NCBI GenBank assembly: GCA_046727715.1 | Contig: JBKPDC010000161.1 | Location: 1 to 17,870 of the forward strand | Direction: 5' to 3' | Length of the DNA stretch: 17,870 bases | Origin: CAVQLX01 sp046727715 | GTDB taxonomy: Bacteria > Desulfobacterota > Binatia > DP-6 | Shown: one piece after another, positions 1 through 7,200 of the stretch | Layout: every line of letters begins with the position of its first letter | How positions within the stretch are numbered: position 1 is the first letter of the stretch | Translations under genes and position numbers: made by a program | The notes under the pieces: model-generated | What the model saw: only the letters and a program-made list of their open reading frames with translations | Databases searched by the model: none | Told to the model about the DNA's origin: nothing

Positions 1-584
1 GCCACCACCTCGAAGATGGGTTTCAGCTCGCGCTTGATCTCCTTCGCCTTGCGCGTGACCAGGGTCACCTTGGCGCGCGCGCGGTGCGGCTTCGAGTCGC
101 CGTTGATCCAGTGCGAGTTGAGGACGATCCCCACCACCGGCTTGCCGCCCGGGTCCTCGTCGGGCTGGAGCCGGAGCGCGGTGCCGCGCGGCATGACCCA
201 GCGCGAGTTGAAGCCCTGCGACGTGGCGACGATCGAGAGATCGGCCGGACGGCCCCTGCCGAAGTTCAGGCAGGCGGTGTCGTCCTTCACCACGCCCGCC
301 GTCACGGCGTCGAGCGGTCCGCGATACGCGTAGACGATCAGGTGATGCGTAGCGAACGTCCCCGGCTTGGCACGGTCGACAATGCGGTTGGCGATCCGGA
401 TCTCACCGAGGTCGAGCGCCTCCTTCGAGCGGATGGGGACGAATACGCAGATCTCGCGGTTGCGCCCCGCGGGGACCTCGAAGGTCGGTACCTTCACGGT
501 GTGCGAGCGGCGGGCGAGCGCCTCCGGAGGCGACGCGAAGCCGGCGAGTGCGGCGAGCACGAGGAGCGCGGGGCGAACCAGCAT
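1..584 (-). CDS. Exported protein with PHM-like (copper type II monooxygenase-like) histidine motifs, 3' end outside window
   Basis: The frame is open from an ATG at 584 to the window edge (about 194 residues seen). An in-frame TGA lies upstream of the ATG, so the start cannot be far away. Residues 1-24 look like a signal peptide: MLVR, then a hydrophobic stretch, then an ALA-type cleavage site before RR. The exported part has a paired histidine in THHLIVYAY (His80-His81) and a later SHWIN segment (His158). This spacing and context recall the HHM copper-site strand and the later His-bearing strand of peptidylglycine alpha-hydroxylating monooxygenase-like proteins. Cys46 and Cys105 could form a disulphide. 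The rest of the copper sites would be beyond the edge, so enzymatic activity cannot be judged. It could instead be a non-catalytic beta-sandwich protein. Export is well supported; the family is tentative. The next gene upstream on this strand is the NTF2-like gene, 66 bp away. Confidence 0.6.
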   Translation of the reverse strand, partial: MLVRPALLVLAALAGFASPPEALARRSHTVKVPTFEVPAGRNREICVFVPIRSKEALDLGEIRIANRIVDRAKPGTFATHHLIVYAYRGPLDAVTAGVVKDDTACLNFGRGRPADLSIVATSQGFNSRWVMPRGTALRLQPDEDPGGKPVVGIVLNSHWINGDSKPHRARAKVTLVTRKAKEIKRELKPIFEVV

Positions 585-650
585 GTGGCGGCTGTAGCAC
601 ACCCGGGATCTCGACCACCAGTCCAGGGAATGGAAGTCCTGCTGGGCGCG

Positions 651-1034
651 TCACGTCGCCACACCCAGCGCCGCCGGGTTCCAGTATTCGCGCCACCACA
701 TGATGCGCCCGTCACGGTAGCCCGCGGCGCTCATGCCGCGCCAGCGCAGCCGCGCGCCGCTCGCGCGGTGCTCCGCCTCGATCTCCCACTCGGCGAGGAC
801 GACGTCATCGTGCACCGCCAGGTGCGCGACGTCGAATCGCAGCGGCCGCACGGCTGCCGCCGAGGATCGGATGAGCGCCGCGTAGGCGTCGCGCCCCCGA
901 ACCGGCTCCCGATGCACCGGGGAGACGAAGGTCATGTCCTCAGCCCAGCACGCCAGATAGGCCTCCAGATCCTCCCGCAGCCACGCGTCGCGTCGTTGTC
1001 GAAAGAGCGCATCGGCCTCGGCCATCGTCAACAT
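651..1034 (-). CDS. NTF2-like / SnoaL-like small protein
   Basis: This gene encodes 127 residues, the usual size for a single NTF2-fold domain. It opens with a helix typical of the family (ADALFRQRRDAWLREDLEAYLACWAEDMTFVSP) and ends in the aromatic strand pattern IMWWREYWNP. These are the cone-shaped alpha+beta barrel signatures of SnoaL-like proteins. Such proteins are cyclases, isomerases or ligand-binding proteins, and the sequence does not say which. The start could be ATG 1034 (GGGG a few bases upstream) or ATG 1025; I chose 1034. There is no signal peptide, so it is probably cytoplasmic. It is divergent from the thioredoxin gene across 78 bp and lies upstream of the exported PHM-like gene on the same strand. 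Only the fold is confident. Confidence 0.72.
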   Translation of the reverse strand: MLTMAEADALFRQRRDAWLREDLEAYLACWAEDMTFVSPVHREPVRGRDAYAALIRSSAAAVRPLRFDVAHLAVHDDVVLAEWEIEAEHRASGARLRWRGMSAAGYRDGRIMWWREYWNPAALGVAT

Positions 1035-1112
1035 GCGCCCCGGCGTAGCATGGTCCGGCGCTCGGCGCCTGCGTCCTTCCTTCGCTCGCCGCCCTCTGCT
1101 ACGGTTCGGCCT

Positions 1113-1445
1113 ATGGCAGACGTGTTGGCGGTGACCGACGAGTCCTTCGACCGCGAGGTGCTGCAGAGCGCCACGCCAGTACTGGTTGATTTCTGGGCCC
1201 CCTGGTGTGCCCCCTGCCGGGCGATCGCGCCCATCGTCGACGAGCTGTCGCGCGAGTACGAGGGTAAGCTGAAGGTCGTCAAGATGAACGTCGACGACAA
1301 CCCGCGCACGCCGTCGCAGTATGGCGTCCGCGGTATTCCCACCCTCCTGCTGATCAACGCTGGCCAGGTGAAGGAACAGCTCGTCGGGGCGCAGCCCAAA
1401 GCGAAGCTCGTCAGCGCGATCGGGAACGTCGTCGCGGTCGCGTGA
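1113..1445 (+). CDS. trxA: Thioredoxin
   Basis: The 110-residue product has the length and layout of a classical thioredoxin: VLVDFWAPWC, then the active site WCAPC with Cys32 and Cys35, then KMNVDDNP, and the cis-proline loop GIPTLLL. It reduces protein disulphides in the cytoplasm, with electrons normally supplied by thioredoxin reductase (family knowledge). The residue between the active-site cysteines is Ala where the commonest form has Gly (WCGPC); WCAPC is a known natural variant. The start is ATG 1113; the frame stays open far upstream, but that sequence is antisense to the neighbouring genes and not protein-like. No clear Shine-Dalgarno sequence precedes the ATG. The gene converges on rodA, with 118 bp between stop codons. 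Confidence 0.93.
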   Translation: MADVLAVTDESFDREVLQSATPVLVDFWAPWCAPCRAIAPIVDELSREYEGKLKVVKMNVDDNPRTPSQYGVRGIPTLLLINAGQVKEQLVGAQPKAKLVSAIGNVVAVA

Positions 1446-1563
1446 GTTTGCCGGCGTCGGTGCGGGGGCACGCCGCACGCTCGCCCGCGCGCCTAAGCCG
1501 AGGACCCTGAGCGCAGACGGGGCCCCTCTTCCCGCGCACCCCGGCCCACCCCCGGGCACCACC

Positions 1564-2664
1564 TCAGAACAGAAACCGCCGCATCGACACGTTCATCACC
1601 AGCCCGACCCCCACGAGCAGGCAGAGCATCGACGACCCGCCGTAGCTGAACAGCGGGAGCGGAATGCCGACCACGGGCATGAGCCCGGTCACCATCCCGA
1701 CGTTCACCACCACCTGCCAGAAGACGATCGTCAGCACGCCCATGACCAGGAGGGCGCCGAAGCGGTTGCGGGCGCGCGCCGCGATCATGGAGCCGCGCAG
1801 AAGCAACGCGAGATAGAGCGCCATCAGGATCGCCGCGCCGGCGAGTCCCCACTCTTCGGAGAACACGGAGAAGATGAAGTCGGTGTGCTGCTCCGGCAGG
1901 AAGCTCAGGTGGTTCTGCGTCCCCTGCAGGAACCCCTTCCCCCAGAGCATTCCTGAGCCGACTGCGATCTTCGACTGGATCACGTGGTAACCCGCACCGA
2001 GCGGATCCTGGCCGGGATCGAAGAAGGTGAGGAGGCGCTTCTGCTGGTATTCCTTGAGCGCGGACCACAAGAGCGGCGCCAGGAGGAGGACCGGCGACGC
2101 GAGCAGCCCGAGCCAGCGCAGCTGCACGCCGCCGAGAAGGAGCATGGACAGCGTGACCAGGACGATCAGCGCGGCGGAACCGAGGTCGGGCTGGAGCAGG
2201 ACGGCCACGGCGGGGACGGCGCCGAGCCCCAGCGGCAGGAGCGCCTCGCGCAGCCCGAGCTTCGCCGGCAGGGTGAGCGAGAAGTGGCGCGCACACACGA
2301 GTACCATCGCGAGCTTCACGAACTCCGACGGCTGGAGCGACATCGGTCCGAGGCGCAGCCAGCGCCGCGAGCCGCCGCCCATCTGCCCGATGAGAGGCAC
2401 GGCGAGCACGAGGAGCAGGACGACCAGGTAGAAGAGATAGGCGTGGCGCTCGAGCCTGCGGTAATCGAAGCTGAGCATGGCCAGCATGACCACGAGGCCG
2501 GCGAGGAACCACGTGAGCTGGCGCACGGCCATGGGCGGAGGGCCGTCGGCGCCCGGGGTGTAGCTCGCGCTGTAGACGGTGAGGATGCCGAGCGCGCAGA
2601 CCCCGACGGCGAGCAACGGCAGCAGCCACTCGAAGTGCGTCAGGAGTCGTCTATCGAATCGCAT
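1564..2664 (-). CDS. rodA: Peptidoglycan glycosyltransferase RodA (SEDS family)
   Basis: RodA polymerises lipid II into glycan strands in the elongasome, working with PBP2. The 366-residue protein is polytopic with about ten hydrophobic segments. SEDS hallmarks are visible: SRRWLRLGPMSLQPSEFVKL (about 99-118), LLQPDLGSA (157-164), RLLTFFDP (210-217), and PEQHTDFIFSVFSEEWG (257-273). The last contains the aspartate (Asp262) that corresponds to the catalytic residue of RodA. It ends with GIPLPLFSYGGSS near the C-terminus. The length matches RodA rather than the longer FtsW, and the neighbouring mrdA supports that. I start at ATG 2664, 9 bp after the mrdA stop. A GTG at 2670 would add two residues. 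No strong ribosome-binding site is visible, so translation is probably coupled to mrdA. It is the last gene of the mre operon. Confidence 0.95.
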   Translation of the reverse strand: MRFDRRLLTHFEWLLPLLAVGVCALGILTVYSASYTPGADGPPPMAVRQLTWFLAGLVVMLAMLSFDYRRLERHAYLFYLVVLLLVLAVPLIGQMGGGSRRWLRLGPMSLQPSEFVKLAMVLVCARHFSLTLPAKLGLREALLPLGLGAVPAVAVLLQPDLGSAALIVLVTLSMLLLGGVQLRWLGLLASPVLLLAPLLWSALKEYQQKRLLTFFDPGQDPLGAGYHVIQSKIAVGSGMLWGKGFLQGTQNHLSFLPEQHTDFIFSVFSEEWGLAGAAILMALYLALLLRGSMIAARARNRFGALLVMGVLTIVFWQVVVNVGMVTGLMPVVGIPLPLFSYGGSSMLCLLVGVGLVMNVSMRRFLF

Positions 2665-2673
2665 GGCCACGTC

Positions 2674-4614
2674 TCAACGGCGCTCCGCGCGCGCCTCACG
2701 GAGCGACCCGGAGCGGGATCGAAGCTGTCCGCGGGGGCGGCGCTTGCGCGACCGAACCTCCTGCACCTTCGTCTCGGCAGGCTCCGGGCCGGCATCGCGC
2801 GTGAACCAGTGCTCCAGGATCCGCTTGGCGACGGGGGCGGCGAACTTGCCGCCGCCGCCGCCCGCGTGTTCGACCAGCACCGCGAGGGCGATCGTCGGCG
2901 CTGCCACGGGCGCGAAGGCGATGAACCAGGCGTGATCGCGGCTGCGCCGGGCACGGCGATTCGAACCCCGCAGCGTGACGGTCTGCGCCGTGCCGGTCTT
3001 GCCGGCCACCTCGACGGCGCGAATACGCGCCTTGTTCCCGGTGCCACCGCCGGTCATGACCACGTCGCGCATCGCCGCGCGCAGCTTCTTCGCCGTCTCG
3101 GGCGAGATGATCGGGCCGTCACCGATGATTTCGGGCGCGACCTCCTGGCGGAGCGTGCCGTCGGGCGCGACGACGCGCTGGACGTAGTGAGGGCGATAGA
3201 CGGTGCCGCCGTTCCCGATGGTCGCGGCGACGAGCGCCATCTGGAGCGGCGTCGTGGTGACGTAGCCCTGCCCGATCGACACCGACATGGTCTCGCCCGC
3301 CAGCCATGGCCGCTTGAAGCGACGCAGCTTCCACTGCGTGTCGGGGATGATGCCCGGCTTCTCGTTCTGGAGCCCGATGCCGGTGGGGAGTCCGAGCCCG
3401 AACTTCCGCGACCACGCGGCGATGGTGTCCACGCCAAGCCGCTGGCCGAGCTGGTAGAAGAACACGTCGCACGACTGGACGATGGCCTGGTGAAACGCGA
3501 CGTGCCCGTGCCCGCCGCGGCGCCAGCACCGGAAGAAGTGGTTCCCGAATGGCATCCCGCCCCGGCAATACACGCCGCTCCGGGGTCCGACGGCACCCTC
3601 CTCCAGGCCGGCCGCCGCCATCACGACCTTGAACGTGGAACCGGGCGGGTATTGCCCCTGGACTGCGCGGTCGTTGAGGGGCTTCAGCGGGTCCTCGACC
3701 AGCGCGCGCCACTCGCCCGTCTGGATGCCGCGTGCGAAGAGGTTCGGGTCGTACGCCGGCCGTGACGCGAGCGCCAGGACCTCACCGTTGCGCGGGTCGA
3801 GGGCGACCACGGCACCGGTCTGGTCCCCCAGCGCGCGTTCCGCCTCCTCCTGGAGGTCGCGGTCGAGCGTCAGCACCAGCGTGTCGCCCGGCACGTCGGG
3901 GACCTCCTCGAGCACGCGCACGCGGCGCCCGAGCGCGTCCACCTCCACCTGCTGCCCGCCCGGCTGGCCGCGCAGCTCGGCGTCCCACGTCTTCTCGAGG
4001 TTCGTCTTGCCGACCAGGTCGCCGCGCCGGATGCTGGCACTGGTCGTCTTCGCCAGCTCGGTCTCGCTCACCTCGCCGACGTAGCCGAGGAGGTGCGCCG
4101 CGAGCGGTCCGTACGGGTAGTAGCGCCGCGGCCCGACGCGCAGCGACACTCCGGGGAGCTCGAGCTGGTGGGTCTCCAGCGCGACGACGTCGGGCCACTC
4201 GAGGTCGCGCCGCACCACGATCCCCTCGTAGGGCGGGCGCTTCGACGGCGCGCGAAGCCGCTCCACGACGGCGTCCTCCGGCTCGTTCAGGCGTGCGGCC
4301 AGCGTCCGCAGGACGGCGGGTCGATCGCGCGCGTCCTCGGGCACGAAGACCACGTCGAAGGAGGCACGGTTGTCGATCAGGAGCTCGCCGTTGCGGTCGT
4401 ACACGACGCCGCGGGCCGCCGGGACACGCACCAGCCGTACCCGGTTGTGCTCGGAGAGCGACCGCATCTCCGCCCCCTGCACCACTTGAAGGCTCACCAG
4501 GCGGGCGGCGATCGCACCGAAAGCACAGAGGATCACCGCCACCGCGATACCGATCCGGCGCGCCAGCTCCGGCGGCACGTCGCGGGGGACGGAGCGCAGC
4601 TCGTCCAGGTCCAT
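2674..4614 (-). CDS. mrdA: Penicillin-binding protein 2 (elongasome transpeptidase)
   Basis: This class B PBP cross-links lateral-wall peptidoglycan and activates RodA. The 646-residue protein has a short cytoplasmic N-terminus, one membrane anchor (about 20-42), a pedestal domain beginning with RGVVYDRNG (about 68-76), and a transpeptidase domain. All three catalytic motifs are present: STFK with nucleophile Ser326, SCD at 381-383, and KTG at 539-541. The insert between the first two motifs, with Cys350 and Cys363 before a GHG, is typical of PBP2. The C-terminal 40 residues are strikingly Arg/Lys-rich and probably disordered. I start at ATG 4614. A GTG at 4641, two bases after the mreD stop and preceded by GGGGTAGGC, is a real alternative that would add nine residues. 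It sits between mreD and rodA. Confidence 0.95.
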   Translation of the reverse strand: MDLDELRSVPRDVPPELARRIGIAVAVILCAFGAIAARLVSLQVVQGAEMRSLSEHNRVRLVRVPAARGVVYDRNGELLIDNRASFDVVFVPEDARDRPAVLRTLAARLNEPEDAVVERLRAPSKRPPYEGIVVRRDLEWPDVVALETHQLELPGVSLRVGPRRYYPYGPLAAHLLGYVGEVSETELAKTTSASIRRGDLVGKTNLEKTWDAELRGQPGGQQVEVDALGRRVRVLEEVPDVPGDTLVLTLDRDLQEEAERALGDQTGAVVALDPRNGEVLALASRPAYDPNLFARGIQTGEWRALVEDPLKPLNDRAVQGQYPPGSTFKVVMAAAGLEEGAVGPRSGVYCRGGMPFGNHFFRCWRRGGHGHVAFHQAIVQSCDVFFYQLGQRLGVDTIAAWSRKFGLGLPTGIGLQNEKPGIIPDTQWKLRRFKRPWLAGETMSVSIGQGYVTTTPLQMALVAATIGNGGTVYRPHYVQRVVAPDGTLRQEVAPEIIGDGPIISPETAKKLRAAMRDVVMTGGGTGNKARIRAVEVAGKTGTAQTVTLRGSNRRARRSRDHAWFIAFAPVAAPTIALAVLVEHAGGGGGKFAAPVAKRILEHWFTRDAGPEPAETKVQEVRSRKRRPRGQLRSRSGSLREARAERR

Positions 4615-4643
4615 CCTGCTCGGATCGCTCCAGCCGGACACGC

Positions 4644-5138
4644 CTACCCCACGCGCAGCAGGCGCTGCTCCCAGGCGACGACGCCGAACACGGCGGGCGT
4701 GACCGCCGCCGCGATCGTGGCCTCGAGCAGCCCGTAGCGGAGCGTGTGCCCCCACATCGCGCCGCCGCGCGCCGTCGCCAGCGAGGTGATCGCGAGCACC
4801 AGCAGCGCATGGACGCTGCCCGCCACGAACGTGATCAGCACCGCCGGGAGACCACCTTCCGTCCACAGCACGCGCGCGACGTGGTGCACGCCGAGATAGA
4901 CCGCCGTGAACGCGAACGCATGCACTCCGAGCAGCGTACCGGAGAACGTGTCGAGGAAGTAGCCCAGGACGAAGGCGCCTGGCGCGCCCCACGCGCCGTA
5001 CCGGTGCAGGCCCAGGTACACGACGAGGACGAGGAGGAGATTGGGCGCCAGGCCCGCCGGCACGAACACGGGGAAGATCGTCGTTTGCAGCAGCATCGCG
5101 AGGACGCCCGCGACGGCGATGGCCACGGCTCGCCGCAC
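4644..5138 (-). CDS. mreD: Rod shape-determining protein MreD
   Basis: This 164-residue, very hydrophobic protein has five or six predicted membrane helices, which is the normal MreD size. Recognisable family segments are the N-terminal LLQTTIFPVF, the PNLLLVLVVYLGL segment, and GYFLDTFSGTLLGVHAF, matching the conserved G-x-x-x-D motif of MreD. It acts as an inner-membrane scaffold binding MreC and helping the elongasome assemble. The start is taken as GTG 5138, 6 bp after the mreC stop. An ATG that overlaps the mreC stop (ATGA at 5148-5145) is out of frame and was not used. Sequence conservation in MreD is low, so position between mreC and mrdA adds much of the confidence. Confidence 0.93.
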   Translation of the reverse strand: MRRAVAIAVAGVLAMLLQTTIFPVFVPAGLAPNLLLVLVVYLGLHRYGAWGAPGAFVLGYFLDTFSGTLLGVHAFAFTAVYLGVHHVARVLWTEGGLPAVLITFVAGSVHALLVLAITSLATARGGAMWGHTLRYGLLEATIAAAVTPAVFGVVAWEQRLLRVG

Positions 5139-5144
5139 CGCCGG

Positions 5145-6023
5145 TCATTTCCCGGCAGGGCTCGGCGGCTGCTCGGGCCCCACGATCGGCGGCGGGGCCT
5201 CCGGCACGACCGGCCCGAGCGTGACCAGCACTTCCTCGAGCTCGTCCACGTCCACCACCGGGTCGACCTGCGCGTACTGGAACAGCCCCTGCCCCTGCTT
5301 GTCCACCGCGGCGATGCGCCCGACCGGCAGGCCGCGCGGGAAGATGCCGTCGAGGCCCGAGCTGAGCACCAGATCGCCGACCTGCAGGTCCTCCGTCCGC
5401 TTGACGAACTTGAGAGCGCAGCGCCCGTCCACCGCTCCTTCCACGATGCCGCGCCCGCGCGTCCGCTGCACGACGGCGTCCACGCCGCTGTTGTGGTCGG
5501 TGATGAGGAGGACGCGCGCGGCGTGGGAACTCACCAGGAAGACCTGTCCGACGAGACCGCCCGGCGCGAGCACCGCGGCGCCGCGACCCACCCCCGCGGC
5601 ACTGCCCTGGTCGATCGTGATCGTGCGCGACAGCCCCGCCGCGTCGTGGCCGATGACGCGCGCCGTGAGCAGCTCGCCCTTGAGCGTCTGGCGAAAGGCG
5701 AGCAGCTCGCGCAGGCGCGCGTTCTCGAGATCGGCCTCGGTGAGCCGTGTCGTGTCGCGCTCGAGCTCGAGCACGCGCGCCCGCAAGGCCTCGGCCTCCT
5801 CGCGTGCCCGCCACAGGCCGGCGGCGCCGTGCCAGGCATCGGCCACGGTGCGCCCTGCCGCCGTGCCGGCACGCTGGAGCGGCGCCATCAGCTCGAGGAA
5901 GACCCGCCCGAGCCGGTCGTCGCGCCAGCGGCCCCCACCGGTCCGCACGACCAGCGCCGCGGCGACCACGAGGAACAGCGCCGCCGTTGCCAACAGCCGG
6001 TTGCGTCGGAGGAACTCGAGCAT
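5145..6023 (-). CDS. mreC: Rod shape-determining protein MreC
   Basis: MreC is a bitopic periplasmic scaffold that links MreB/MreD to PBP2. The 292-residue protein has a basic N-terminus (LEFLRRNR), one membrane helix (about 8-26), a coiled-coil stretch with heptad-like Leu/Ala/Arg spacing (about 70-112), and the double beta-barrel domain (about 117-272) with the family-typical VVSSHAARVLLITDHNSGVD-like region and the LVLSSGLDGIFPRGLPVG segment. The last 20 residues are a proline-rich tail. ATG 6023 is chosen; the GTG directly before it (6026) would add one residue. GGGG at 6028-6031 on this strand is a usable ribosome-binding site, but it lies in a hairpin stem (see 6029-6047). The gene starts 24 bp after the mreB stop. 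Confidence 0.95.
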   Translation of the reverse strand: MLEFLRRNRLLATAALFLVVAAALVVRTGGGRWRDDRLGRVFLELMAPLQRAGTAAGRTVADAWHGAAGLWRAREEAEALRARVLELERDTTRLTEADLENARLRELLAFRQTLKGELLTARVIGHDAAGLSRTITIDQGSAAGVGRGAAVLAPGGLVGQVFLVSSHAARVLLITDHNSGVDAVVQRTRGRGIVEGAVDGRCALKFVKRTEDLQVGDLVLSSGLDGIFPRGLPVGRIAAVDKQGQGLFQYAQVDPVVDVDELEEVLVTLGPVVPEAPPPIVGPEQPPSPAGK

Positions 6024-6028
6024 CACGC

Positions 6029-6047
6029 CCCGCCGGGGAACGGCGGG
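6029..6047 (-). promoter_or_regulatory. Intercistronic hairpin covering the mreC ribosome-binding site
   Basis: On the minus strand CCCGCCG, a five-base loop TTCCC and CGGCGGG form a perfect 7-bp, all-GC stem. It begins immediately after the mreB TGA. The 3' arm contains the G-run that would serve as the mreC Shine-Dalgarno sequence, five bases before ATG 6023. No T-tract follows, so it is not a classical terminator. It may lower mreC translation, or protect the mreB 3' end after processing. MreB is usually made in excess over MreC, so such a device would fit; that role is inferred. Confidence 0.5.
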
Positions 6048-7082
<1,035 letters not shown>

Positions 7083-7099
7083 GCGAGGGGGCCAGCGGG

Positions 7100-7128
7100 G
7101 AGCTAGCAGAATCCTCACAGTGCGGCAA
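7100..7128 (-). promoter_or_regulatory. Possible mreB promoter
   Basis: On the minus strand a TTGCCG hexamer (7128-7123) is followed after exactly 17 bases by TAGCTC (7105-7100). The -35 element matches four of six consensus positions and the -10 element only two. A transcript from it would have a leader of about 10 bases before the mreB ATG, in line with the absence of a Shine-Dalgarno sequence. The call is weak and rests on spacing and position alone. Confidence 0.25.
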
Positions 7129-7154
7129 CGAAACGTCCGCCGGCGCGCGCGTGA

Positions 7155-7183
7155 TTGCAAACCCGGAGGGCCTCGGCTAGCCT
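7155..7183 (+). promoter_or_regulatory. Possible ppiD-like gene promoter
   Basis: TTGCAA (7155-7160), a 17-base spacer and TAGCCT (7178-7183) form a sigma-70-like arrangement. It mirrors the one proposed for mreB on the other strand. The -35 element matches four of six positions and the -10 element three. Transcription would start near 7190, about 10 bases before the GTG start at 7201. Weak prediction based on spacing and location. Confidence 0.25.
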
Positions 7184-7200
7184 TCCCGTCTCACCCGCCC

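Noticed and set aside
84..1112. Long N-terminal extension of thioredoxin
   Set aside because: The extension is antisense to the NTF2-like and exported genes, lacks protein-like composition, and thioredoxin is complete from ATG 1113.
1446..1563. Bidirectional terminator between thioredoxin and rodA
   Set aside because: Only a 6-bp stem (1460-1478, GTGCGG/CCGCAC) and a GGGGCCCC palindrome are visible, with no T-tract in either direction; too weak to call.
7083..7160. N-terminal extension of MreB by 26 residues
   Set aside because: The canonical membrane-binding N-terminus starts at ATG 7082. The extension is Arg-rich and occupies the divergent promoter gap.
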